In this document: positions 34,363 to 41,634 of the stretch, piece by piece
Numbering within the stretch: position 1 is the first letter of the stretch
Layout: the number at the start of each line of letters is the position of its first letter
Source of the DNA: Tatumella terrea
GTDB lineage: Bacteria; Pseudomonadota; Gammaproteobacteria; Enterobacterales; Enterobacteriaceae
Assembly (NCBI RefSeq): GCF_039523755.1
Contig: NZ_BAAAFX010000018.1
Coordinates: forward strand, 248,001-312,000
DNA length: 64,000 nucleotides
Direction of reading: 5' to 3'
Made by a program: the position numbers and the translations under genes
The notes under the pieces: generated by a model
Told to the model about the DNA's origin: nothing
Database searches by the model: none
The model's input: only the letters and a program-made list of their open reading frames with translations

Positions 34363-35055
34363 TTACTGTTGCTTTAATTCTTTTTTCTCCGCAGCCGCAG
34401 CAACTATCCTTTCAGATCTGATTCGCCGGTTTTCTCTCTCAACATACCAATCACTAAGTAAAGTCTCGATGAGTCTAATGAGTAATTCAGATTCCTCCTT
34501 GTCGACTTCAATAATCAAATCAATGTCTTTTTCCATATGCGCGCCAATGTTGCCAATGCTTCTTATTGCATCAATCGCCTGCCATGTATCTGTGTCAACT
34601 TTTTCTTCAATTGCCCTAACCTCCTCAAAGAGGTTCTTTTCTTTGACACCCCAAAAGTCTCTGATCATCCCCTGTAGACATCGACGTGCTAAAGTTGCTG
34701 AGGCTTTAGGAGAGAGCTCCGCAATCATTGCTGACTCTCTATAATCATTGAGAATAGCTTTTGGAATATAATCTGGAAACTGCTTAACTACTCCTTGAGG
34801 GATATGCGTCCATCGTTGAATGGGTTCTGCTATCTCATACTTTCCCGGTACAATCTTTGCTGAGCCCACTTCAGATATATATGTAAACTCCTTGCATTCA
34901 TGGTTTGGACAAACATAAACCCACGACTGCACTAAAAGCTCCCCCTGTTTTGTATCAGCTTTAACAATGTAATAATTATACTGTTGTTGTATTTTATCCT
35001 TAACGGACAATCGACCACAAAACGGGCATTCCCAAGTAGACATATCACCCCTCAC
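34363..35055 (-). CDS. Moron 3: DUF4145 protein with zinc-finger N-terminus
   Basis: The 230-residue protein has two Cys pairs (CPFCG at residues 10-14, and CPNHEC at 50-55) that can bind zinc, and a C-terminal DUF4145 domain (PKASATLARRCLQGMIRDFW and IGNIGAHMEKD). DUF4145 occurs alone or in restriction-type proteins and is often linked to phage defence. It lies between the lysis and terminase genes, is AT-rich and ends in its own terminator. It is probably cargo that protects the lysogen, which is inference. Confidence 0.72.
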   Translation of the reverse strand: MRGDMSTWECPFCGRLSVKDKIQQQYNYYIVKADTKQGELLVQSWVYVCPNHECKEFTYISEVGSAKIVPGKYEIAEPIQRWTHIPQGVVKQFPDYIPKAILNDYRESAMIAELSPKASATLARRCLQGMIRDFWGVKEKNLFEEVRAIEEKVDTDTWQAIDAIRSIGNIGAHMEKDIDLIIEVDKEESELLIRLIETLLSDWYVERENRRIRSERIVAAAAEKKELKQQ

Positions 35056-35231
35056 ATGCTTATGTTGAGTTTATATATTCCTACTTTTTATCAAATAAAT
35101 TCAATTAAAATAATCTAAGCTGTAGGCATTTCCGTCGCACCAATTAGAAAGGCCAACTTATGACGTGGGTCGGGAGTAAATTACTCTTCTGGTAATCACA
35201 ATCGAGGCCACCGTAATGGCCTCTGTTCTGA

Positions 35232-35549
35232 TTACAGGAACTTATCTTTCAGAGCGACCAGATCGGCTTCGGCTTCTTCGCCGAGGACTTCCAGGCCGTG
35301 CTCAACAAATTCAACGAAAGCGTCAAACTTAGCTTTAGCCTGCTCCAATGGAGAACTGGTTGAGGTGGTATCTGCAACCTGCGCGCCACTACCGCTATTT
35401 AGACTTCCGGTATCTGCTGGCTGTGCTGCTTCGTTAGCTACAGGCTGAGCGGCGGCTGGTTGTGCTGCAACTGGTTGTACTACTGATTGATCTGACATTT
35501 TCTCTTTCTCTCGGTTAAAAAGGCTTTTCAGCCACTGGATGAATTTCAT
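35232..35549 (-). CDS. Unknown Ala/Pro/Gln-rich late protein
   Basis: This 105-residue protein has a short basic amphipathic start (MKFIQWLKSLFNREKEK), a low-complexity middle with VVQPVAAQPAAAQPVA, and an acidic helical end. Its ATG overlaps the Rz1 stop (ATGA), so it belongs to the lysis operon. A second in-frame ATG (MSDQS) exists. I do not recognise a family. The middle looks like a flexible linker. Confidence 0.6.
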   Translation of the reverse strand: MKFIQWLKSLFNREKEKMSDQSVVQPVAAQPAAAQPVANEAAQPADTGSLNSGSGAQVADTTSTSSPLEQAKAKFDAFVEFVEHGLEVLGEEAEADLVALKDKFL

Positions 35550-35833
35550 TTTTCTTGCGCCTCAATGTTCCTGATCGTCCGCCGGTCGATATTGGCCTGG
35601 TTTAGCAAGCCGAATAACTCAGCATTCAGCATCACGCTGTCGCCATAGGTGAAGGTGTCAGGGATTGCGGGTTTAGTGATTGGTGCTGTCAGCTCTGCCG
35701 GGATCGGCAGACACGGTACTGTGACTGTCCGGTACTCCGTTTGCTTCTGCTGCCTGGCGCAGCCGGTCAACAGCATCGCGATTAACGGCAGACTTAGCGC
35801 ACTGGTCCGAAAGTAGGTAGGTTTTAATCTCAC
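35546..35833 (-). CDS. Rz1-like outer membrane spanin lipoprotein
   Basis: The 95-residue product has an N-terminal signal with lipobox LLTGC, so a lipid-anchored mature protein rich in Pro, Thr and Ile follows. It is encoded in another frame mostly within the Rz gene end (35673-35833), the classic nested Rz/Rz1 arrangement. A GTG at 35833 (MRLKPTYF) gives a proper short signal; the longer frame from 35884 does not. It would join the Rz protein across the periplasm to fuse the membranes at lysis. Confidence 0.82.
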   Translation of the reverse strand: MRLKPTYFRTSALSLPLIAMLLTGCARQQKQTEYRTVTVPCLPIPAELTAPITKPAIPDTFTYGDSVMLNAELFGLLNQANIDRRTIRNIEAQEK

Positions 35834-36167
35834 TCTGTAGCGCCTTATTGTACTGGTCTGCATCTGCCCGCTGCTGGAGCACATCAGACATGATTACGTT
35901 TTGCTTCTGGATGGCAGCAGTTAACTTCTGCACACCATCGGCCAGGTCATCGTTTTTATCCTGCAGCTCGTTAATCTGGGCGTCTTTGCTGTCGCTCAGT
36001 CTTTCCAGTCGCTCGTTTGTCGCGGTTAACTGGTGGTTGCTGGTATTCAGCCCCCATAGAGCAACGCAGACGAGAAGGATGAATAAGCATGGGATGATGA
36101 CGTGGGCGTTATTGCGGAGTTTGGTATAGAACGCTTTGGATTTTACGAGCAGTGTCAGCCAGAGCAT
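35673..36167 (-). CDS. Rz-like inner membrane spanin
   Basis: This 164-residue protein has one membrane segment near residues 22-42 (HVIIPCLFILLVCVALWGL) and a long periplasmic coiled coil (NHQLTATNERLERLSDSKDAQ onward). That is the i-spanin layout. It starts 13 bp inside the end of the endolysin gene. Its partner Rz1 overlaps its 3' end. Confidence 0.82.
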   Translation of the reverse strand: MLWLTLLVKSKAFYTKLRNNAHVIIPCLFILLVCVALWGLNTSNHQLTATNERLERLSDSKDAQINELQDKNDDLADGVQKLTAAIQKQNVIMSDVLQQRADADQYNKALQSEIKTYLLSDQCAKSAVNRDAVDRLRQAAEANGVPDSHSTVSADPGRADSTNH

Positions 36168-36799
36168 AAAACCCCCTTAGCTTTCAATAGTCGCGCTGTT
36201 CTGTCGTCCAGGCCGTTAGTGCCGCCGTTGATGATTCGGGTAATCGCGATTAAATCATCTTTGTCAGCCAGGGCATTCAGACCGTGATTACTCCACCATG
36301 CGGCAGCCGACTCAGCAGCCAGTGCGTATGTGGTTAACTGGTCAGGGTCTGCGATGATATCGACACCCAGTTGATTAACGAGGGCCTGATAATTACTGCG
36401 ACCGGTAATCTGAATTAACCCGCGACCACGAAACCGGTAACCGTCACCCGAGGCAATATCACCATTCCCGTTCCGGTTGGCGTAGATGATGTTGGCTATC
36501 ATCGGCTGGTCAGCCGGGTGAGCATTGGTGCCGGCATCAACTCTGCCGTATTTCAGTGCATCAGCCTGACTTATTCGGTTGCCAAACATTGCCAGCAGAG
36601 CACCGTAGCGATAATTCAGACCTTCTTCGATCTTCGCAAACCCTCCTGATTCGTGCCCGGCCTGTGCGAGAAAGTGCGCCTGGCGGTACGGGTTGGTTAT
36701 GCCGAACTTATTCATCGCCGCGTTGATATTCGGAAACCAGACATCGCGGAGATAATCACCGATACCGGTGGCGGACTGGAAATTAGTTGCCGTCAGCAT
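36155..36799 (-). CDS. GH19 chitinase-like endolysin
   Basis: The 214-residue murein hydrolase has the GH19 fold: HFLAQAGHESGGF with the catalytic Glu near residue 50, EEGLNYRYGAL with a second Glu near 58, YRFRGRGLIQITGRSNY near 122 and AAAWWSNHGLN near 170. It has no signal peptide, so release depends on the holin. I start at ATG 36799, which has a strong AAGGAGG; a longer frame reads into the holin gene. It overlaps the holin end by 17 bp. Confidence 0.9.
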   Translation of the reverse strand: MLTATNFQSATGIGDYLRDVWFPNINAAMNKFGITNPYRQAHFLAQAGHESGGFAKIEEGLNYRYGALLAMFGNRISQADALKYGRVDAGTNAHPADQPMIANIIYANRNGNGDIASGDGYRFRGRGLIQITGRSNYQALVNQLGVDIIADPDQLTTYALAAESAAAWWSNHGLNALADKDDLIAITRIINGGTNGLDDRTARLLKAKGVLCSG

Positions 36800-37154
36800 C
36801 TGCTTCCTCCTTGCTGTCGTTAAGGCCGAATTTCTGGCGGGCAAATGCAAACAGGGAATCGACGCCGATGTACCCAACTGCAGCAGATACCGGCCAGCAA
36901 AGTTCAGGCGGAAAATTCCAGTGAAATATCGCGCAGATGGCGGTTAATGTCGGGTTGGCGAAGAAACAGAGAATGCCGCACATCAGTGCGCCGGCGATTC
37001 TGTCTGTCCATCGTGCTTTTCTGTTCCGTGACGTTGCGAGGATCGACATGACAAAGGCCAGGACAGAGTAACCTGCCTCATTTCTGTGCGTGGCCAGCCA
37101 TGAGAGCATCGCAGCCCAGGTGTCCGGCCTTTCGCTCATAGTCTGTTTCTTCAT
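36783..37154 (-). CDS. Lambda-type holin with possible dual start
   Basis: This 123-residue protein has three hydrophobic segments (near residues 30-48, 53-72 and 80-98) and a charged C-terminus (KEEADADGN), like class I holins. The N-terminus MKKQTMSERPDTW resembles the dual start of lambda S, in which the longer form carries an extra Lys and inhibits the shorter one. ATG 37154 and ATG 37139 are the two starts. It begins the lysis cassette. Confidence 0.8.
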   Translation of the reverse strand: MKKQTMSERPDTWAAMLSWLATHRNEAGYSVLAFVMSILATSRNRKARWTDRIAGALMCGILCFFANPTLTAICAIFHWNFPPELCWPVSAAVGYIGVDSLFAFARQKFGLNDSKEEADADGN

Positions 37155-37237
37155 AGTCACCCCCGAACGGGGATTGAGGTGTAGGGGATTCACCCGCTGC
37201 CGTTAACGCTTCAGTTCAGAGAGGATGTTTTAACGTG

Positions 37238-37420
37238 TTATGAATCGGCAGAGGGTGAAATTGAAGGGCCTGATATGACTCTGACTACTCTTTCAATTGC
37301 CTTGAATGTGCAGGAGCAGAAAATATTCTGGCACTGGTAGTAAGTTTCTTTCGTATCGTCAGAGAGGTAACGACTGCTTCTGGTGTGGGAACTGTGCTTA
37401 CAATGTGGACATCTCATCAT
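37238..37420 (-). CDS. Ogr/Delta-like zinc finger activator
   Basis: The 60-residue protein has CPHC near residue 4 and a CQNIFCSC cluster near 30, the zinc-binding pattern of P2 Ogr and P4 Delta late-gene activators, with RSSRYLSDDTKETYYQ between. It lies between the late promoter region and the holin, so it is itself a late gene. Ogr normally serves P2-like myophages. Here a Q-type antiterminator is also present, so its target is uncertain. Confidence 0.78.
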   Translation of the reverse strand: MMRCPHCKHSSHTRSSRYLSDDTKETYYQCQNIFCSCTFKAIERVVRVISGPSISPSADS

Positions 37421-37442
37421 TTTGGATAATTGTTTTCATGCA

Positions 37443-37467
37443 TAAAAAAAAGCCCGCACCAGGCGCG
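37443..37467 (-). terminator. Late leader terminator 3
   Basis: On the minus strand GCCCGC, loop, GCGGGC and eight Ts, the last of three in the late leader before Ogr. Confidence 0.85.
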
Positions 37468-37618
37468 GGCAAAAACACACAAGAAGGGAACAAAGTATGA
37501 GTCATACACTACATAACGTAGAACAGCTTGAAAACCATGCAAGTTTCTGGATACCTCAGATAAAAGGAGTTTGACCAGCATCACAAAATCGTCGAAGCGT
37601 ATCCCATTCAGGATAAAA

Positions 37619-37643
37619 GAAACCCCGCAAAACGCGGGGTTAA
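37619..37643 (-). terminator. Late leader terminator 2
   Basis: On the minus strand AACCCCGC, loop GTTTT, GCGGGGTT followed by TCTTTT, the second of three. Confidence 0.85.
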
Positions 37644-37737
37644 GAGAGAGTACTGCATTTCAGGGTAATAACATGATGGAGAGGTAATGAGTGATTCAAA
37701 AAAAGTATAGCCCTGATTTCAGAACATGAAAGTAATA

Positions 37738-37766
37738 CATAAAAAAAACCTCGCCGAGGCGAGGTA
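37738..37766 (-). terminator. Late leader terminator 1 (tR'-like)
   Basis: On the minus strand ACCTCGCC, a short loop, GGCGAGGT and eight Ts, about 40-65 bp after the predicted late transcription start. This matches the lambda tR' layout that Q overrides. Confidence 0.88.
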
Positions 37767-37811
37767 GCTGATAAAAATTCGTTAAGCAAAGATCTTCCAT
37801 CATGGGAGTCA

Positions 37812-37840
37812 AATTTACCCAAAAAGGTGTAATTGGTCAA
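37812..37840 (-). promoter_or_regulatory. Predicted late promoter (PR'-like)
   Basis: Reading the minus strand, TTGACC (37840-37835) and TAAATT (37817-37812) are separated by 17 bp, just after the Q gene. A terminator follows within 50 bp. The 446-bp stretch 37421-37865 has no other convincing gene; it is the late leader. Confidence 0.7.
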
Positions 37841-37865
37841 GTGCAATCGTTTGGGGTTATCGAAT

Positions 37866-38489
37866 TTACTCGAAAGAGGTAGTAACGAGCCGCAACATGC
37901 TGTTGGCATGATTCTCTGACTTATCCAGTTCTGAGATTAACGAGTCGTAAAACTGACTTACACCCCGCTTCCACTGATCGGCGGATAAAGCATAGGCCAC
38001 GCCGCGATAAACCGACTTCCCCGATAGCTTTGAATAACCTACCCCGGAACACCGGTTACACTCCTTTTCAGTGAATACCCCGCTCTCCTCTGTCTTCTCC
38101 CGATCACATGCGCGACCGGTCCCGTGACAGTCTTTGCATCGGGCCCCGGGCGTTGCCGCAGAACGTGACCATGAAGCAAAGGCGAAAGTTGCGAGTGTTT
38201 GCACCACTTTTCCCTTAACCTTGGTTTCAAGCTTGCGTAAGGCGGCCACCTTGTCGCAATGCTTTAATCCGTGTTGTGTAAGTAACTGAATAGCCTTTCG
38301 TTTGTCGTTCTCACTCAGATCCATTTTGCCGCTGAAAGCTGTGAATCCGAGTGCAGAGCGACTCTGTACCATTCCGAACGCTCCCATAACATCAGTGCCG
38401 GTTAATGCCTCTGATGCGGTTGCCCGTGGGGAGTCGGTGAATTGCGGGGATTTGGGGCTGTGAAATTTAACGGCGTTTTCGAGGTTCAT
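37866..38489 (-). CDS. Q: Q-type late antiterminator
   Basis: This 207-residue protein is the antiterminator that loads on RNA polymerase at the late promoter directly downstream. It has a zinc domain with two CxxCxGxG repeats (CKDCHGTG near 130 and CNRCSGVG near 154) and a C-terminal helical region with VSQFYDSLISELDK, as in phage 21/82-type Q proteins. It ends the nin segment. Tandem terminators after it fit its job. Confidence 0.88.
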   Translation of the reverse strand: MNLENAVKFHSPKSPQFTDSPRATASEALTGTDVMGAFGMVQSRSALGFTAFSGKMDLSENDKRKAIQLLTQHGLKHCDKVAALRKLETKVKGKVVQTLATFAFASWSRSAATPGARCKDCHGTGRACDREKTEESGVFTEKECNRCSGVGYSKLSGKSVYRGVAYALSADQWKRGVSQFYDSLISELDKSENHANSMLRLVTTSFE

Positions 38490-39091
38490 TGCTGCTCCCG
38501 CTGTTTAATCAGCTCTCTGGTTTTCTTCCTGTAACGCGCAGCCAGTTCTTCCAGCTCTTCCCGGATCCATTTCTTCACCGGATGCGGCCCCATCAAAACA
38601 TCGAACGCTTCCTGCCCTATTCTTTCGATAAGGTTCGGCGTGTAGTTCTCGATGTTTCCGGACAGGTGCTGGTTACAGGGGACACATTGCTTATGGCAGT
38701 TTGTCTCGTCATACCGCGTTGCTGGAGAGGCTCCACGCGTCCGATAATGTCCGGCATCATACTTACCCTCATGATGACGTCCGCAGCTAATACAGGGCTG
38801 CTCAGCGTCTCTGATGCGGATGAATTGATTGAATGCTGCCTGGGCTTTGCTGTGGAAATAGCTGAGGGGTTTTACTTCGAGTTTGCGTATTTGGTGGTGA
38901 CGTCTTTCCTGCTGCGCTTCTTTCTTCCTTTGCTGCTCCTGCTTTAACTTTTCCTTCTGTCTGAGCATTAGTGCGTATGCAGTGCCATGTTCCGGACTGC
39001 ACCACCATTCGTTAGGGAATCGTGGGTTAAACCATTCACGGCATATTTTGCATCGTCGTCGGGATGACTTAGTCAATTTCGTTTGCTTCAT
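38486..39091 (-). CDS. ninG: NinG/Rap recombination protein
   Basis: The 201-residue protein matches lambda NinG, a structure-specific endonuclease active on branched DNA. It shows CKICREWFNPRFPNEWWCS near residue 15 and a CISCG...HYRTRG...CHKQCVPCNQHLSGN zinc-binding block near 100-145. I start at the second ATG (39091), which has GGAGGT at good distance and gives the expected length near 204. It overlaps the NinF-like gene and Q. Confidence 0.88.
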   Translation of the reverse strand: MKQTKLTKSSRRRCKICREWFNPRFPNEWWCSPEHGTAYALMLRQKEKLKQEQQRKKEAQQERRHHQIRKLEVKPLSYFHSKAQAAFNQFIRIRDAEQPCISCGRHHEGKYDAGHYRTRGASPATRYDETNCHKQCVPCNQHLSGNIENYTPNLIERIGQEAFDVLMGPHPVKKWIREELEELAARYRKKTRELIKQREQQ

Positions 39092-39206
39092 CATCACCTC
39101 CCAGATCATAAAAGTTTGGGCTCTTTGCGCTGTACAGTTCATCGCAGGAGTCGCAGAGTTTCCCGTCAGTAGCCGGAAATCCGCAGGCTGTGCAGTCAGT
39201 TTGCAT
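39069..39206 (-). CDS. NinF-like small zinc protein
   Basis: A 45-residue frame with CTACG at residue 5, CDSC at residue 18, and a tail LYSAKSPNFYDLGGDDE. Lambda NinF has the same two Cys pairs followed by an acidic tail and sits just upstream of NinG. It overlaps the ninG start in another frame. Confidence 0.7.
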   Translation of the reverse strand: MQTDCTACGFPATDGKLCDSCDELYSAKSPNFYDLGGDDEANEID

Positions 39207-39453
39207 GGCACCCCCTGAGGTAACTATCCAGCAGTTTTATACGCCCTACCGATGGCATAGTGCTTTTCCGGTAAACGTTGGCCCATGCCCGCGCCGGATC
39301 GGTTTTGCACTGAATTTTGTCGTTATCAATCAGCCACCGGAGGTCCTGGTTTACTTTGCTGGCATGGGACCCTGTAGCTGCGATTATTTCGCCGTTGGTT
39401 AACCAGCGTCCGTCCTCGAATAGGTCGAGTATCTTTTGTCGGTATGGTGTCAT
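39196..39453 (-). CDS. Winged-helix early protein
   Basis: The 85-residue protein reads as a small winged helix (ILDLFEDGRWLTNGEIIAATG, then KVNQDLRWLIDNDKIQ), suggesting DNA binding. It lies in the nin region between DUF1367 and the NinF-like gene. Specific function is unknown. Confidence 0.65.
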   Translation of the reverse strand: MTPYRQKILDLFEDGRWLTNGEIIAATGSHASKVNQDLRWLIDNDKIQCKTDPARAWANVYRKSTMPSVGRIKLLDSYLRGCHAN

Positions 39454-39462
39454 AAGACTTCC

Positions 39463-39912
39463 TCAGAAAAAGGCATACAGCCTGTTTAAGATGTCCGGGT
39501 CTTTGGTACCCGCAAATACGTGTTTAATGGCGGCGTTAATCAGTGCGCTATACACCCTCTCGAAACGTTCCTGCGCCATGCTGGCGAACGCCAGGCTTTC
39601 CGCTTCTGTCCGGACGTCACCGTTTAATCTGACCGTCTGGACATAGAAGCCGGCCAGTATCGTCAGGTCTTTACGGAACCGGTCAAACTGACTGCTTTCG
39701 TCCATATGCTCCAAACCAGCACGGTTCGCGCACCAGTGATCGAAGCAAAAGCCAAAGAAGGCCATTACCTTGCGGTGAAAGGACGGATTACGGGTCAGTT
39801 TGATTTCGGCTGTGTAGGTTTCGCCGGTTTTGAAGCGCTGGAGTCGTTCGAGGTCAGTGTCATTTGCTGGAGAAAATACGCCACCTGGGTGTTTCACCAG
39901 GTCGAATTGCAA
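39463..39912 (-). CDS. DUF1367 family protein
   Basis: This 149-residue protein matches DUF1367 phage proteins: LVKHPGGVFSPANDTD near the start, LTRNPSFHRKVMAFFGFCFDHW near residue 40 and FYVQTVRLNGDVRTEAESLAFA near 88. It occupies the nin region of many enterobacterial lambdoid phages. Biochemical function is unknown. Confidence 0.85.
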   Translation of the reverse strand: MQFDLVKHPGGVFSPANDTDLERLQRFKTGETYTAEIKLTRNPSFHRKVMAFFGFCFDHWCANRAGLEHMDESSQFDRFRKDLTILAGFYVQTVRLNGDVRTEAESLAFASMAQERFERVYSALINAAIKHVFAGTKDPDILNRLYAFF

Positions 39913-40176
39913 TGGTTATCTTCCTATAAAAAAAGTAGTCTCATGAATACGTTAGTTTCCATCCCGAACCATTTACTTAATTAATAGCACTGAATGTCAT
40001 ACCACAATTAACATGAGCATTTAAAAAATAATTGGCACTACTTCTATATTTAGAATGAATGGCTTCATGGCTCCAAAAAAATAACAACCACAGAAACACT
40101 TAGTGCCATAATAAATAACAGGGTGGTTTTTATCGCAACTCAGTTATCAACCAATGAACTTCATTAGATAACCCCA
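39913..40176. other. AT-rich spacer, no gene seen
   Basis: About 260 bp of AT-rich sequence between DUF1367 and the GNAT gene. Together with 40693-40935 it flanks the acetyltransferase and resembles inserted cargo DNA. I see no gene in either stretch. Confidence 0.4.
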
Positions 40177-40692
40177 TCAAATATCCTTACCCATAATTTT
40201 CAACGGAATATTTTTAGCTCCTGCTTTTAGAGTGCCATTACTGATATAATTCAAGCCTTGGTTTTCATAAAATCTGCATGCACGCTCATTCTGTTTAATC
40301 ACCTCTAGCCAAAAATAATCATACCCTTTATCTTTAGAGTATTGCATGATTAGTTCAAGTATATGTTTTCCATAACCTTTCCCTGTAGTCCCCTCATCAA
40401 GATATAGTTTACTTAAAAAAACCCCAACTCTACCTGTCCCTGGAACACGCATCTCCCAGATAACTTTAGCGAATCCTATTGGTCTGTCAGTAACTATCAA
40501 GTACCAAGTAACTCTCGGGTTAGCAAGACTTTTCCTGATCGATTCATATGAATATTCTTTATTTATATAGTCTTCCATATCATTCTTTGAAAGCCATATT
40601 TGGCTATAGTGAGTTCGATAAGTAACTCGTGCCAAATCATGAAGTAACTTCAAATCGCCTGAACTTGCTTTGCGTATACCTAACTCCATCAT
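40177..40692 (-). CDS. GNAT family N-acetyltransferase
   Basis: This 171-residue protein shows the GNAT fold: LSKLYLDEGTTGKGYGKHIL with the acetyl-CoA-binding GxGxGK-like segment near residue 105, then YFWLEVIKQNERACRFYENQGL near 130. The DNA is much AT-richer than P and DUF1367 around it, and spacers flank it, so it looks acquired. Possible roles are modification of a host or rival phage protein. The substrate is unknown. Confidence 0.82.
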   Translation of the reverse strand: MMELGIRKASSGDLKLLHDLARVTYRTHYSQIWLSKNDMEDYINKEYSYESIRKSLANPRVTWYLIVTDRPIGFAKVIWEMRVPGTGRVGVFLSKLYLDEGTTGKGYGKHILELIMQYSKDKGYDYFWLEVIKQNERACRFYENQGLNYISNGTLKAGAKNIPLKIMGKDI

Positions 40693-40935
40693 CTCGACTC
40701 CAACTCAACAAAATCCATTAAAAATATCAATGTAAATTATAATTAGCTCATAAACTTTTACGCTACTAAGTAATTTATTAACCGTGATTATCACATCGCC
40801 AGGCAGAGAGATAATAAATTTAACAAAGGAACAGTAGAATGTTGGGCCGAGGAATGTCAATAAATATAAGGATATATTATTAAAAAGTGTGACTAGTGCA
40901 ATCAAATAAGTTCGATTACGTAAATTTTCTTCATG

Positions 40936-41634
40936 TTATCTTTTACGCAGTCCGAACCGGGCCCGAATATCTGCAATATGTGATTTCGCCACATCGGGTT
41001 TAGACGGTATGTGCAGCTGCGGGATTTGCTTCCGGGGCTCTGGGATATCCTCTCCGGAAGTTATCCGGTCTGCCATGGATTTGAGCTGCTTACCGCACCG
41101 CTGACGCAGTTCTGATTCCGTCAGGTTCCCGGCCTGCATCTGGCTGTACAGGGCGGTGATCATCCAGTAGTCAGCGTTGTTATCCCAGGGGTAGTTTTCC
41201 GGACAATCATAAAACCCCCGCTCCCCGCAGTATTTCATAACCCGGCGGTACAGCTCGTCAGCGTCCGGTAATCCTGCGGCGTGGCAGGCCCCAGCCTTGC
41301 ACTGTTCGATGAACTGGCCCGGGGATGGCATGAACGGGGTATCTTTCGCCCTGGCCCACCGCATACCGGCCGCCAGTTGCTCACGGGTGGTGATCCCGTT
41401 TTCAGCAAAAGCAGCAATCCACTGTTTTTTCGCGGCTGATTCATCTGCCTGAGTACGCAGGTTTGTCGCCGCCGCCGCCGGGAATACCTGCCGGAACTGC
41501 CGGAACAGCGCATCGACCCGGCGCTCAGCCTCGCTGTTAACCACGCTTTGTGTCGGCTTATCAGGATAGTTACCTGCGATCTGCGATAACGTACCGGCGT
41601 CACGGTTGGCGACTGCCTGGAGTAATCGACTCAT
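40936..41634 (-). CDS. P: Replication protein P (helicase loader)
   Basis: The 232-residue protein resembles lambda P, which recruits host DnaB to the O-origin complex. It shows FRQVFPAAAATNLRTQADESAAKKQW near residue 45 (given loosely), ARAKDTPFMPSPGQFIEQCK near 96 and YRRVMKYCGERGFYDCPENYPW near 128. It starts at ATG 41634, overlapping the O stop by ATGA. Order O-P is as in lambda. Confidence 0.87.
   Translation of the reverse strand: MSRLLQAVANRDAGTLSQIAGNYPDKPTQSVVNSEAERRVDALFRQFRQVFPAAAATNLRTQADESAAKKQWIAAFAENGITTREQLAAGMRWARAKDTPFMPSPGQFIEQCKAGACHAAGLPDADELYRRVMKYCGERGFYDCPENYPWDNNADYWMITALYSQMQAGNLTESELRQRCGKQLKSMADRITSGEDIPEPRKQIPQLHIPSKPDVAKSHIADIRARFGLRKR

Noticed and set aside
37498..37594. 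25-codon plus-strand ORF in the late leader
   Set aside because: It lies opposite to the late transcript between terminators, with weak initiation context and no coupling to any gene.
40705..40905. 66-codon hydrophobic ORF next to the GNAT gene
   Set aside because: AT-rich chance frame without ribosome site; hydrophobicity follows from base composition.
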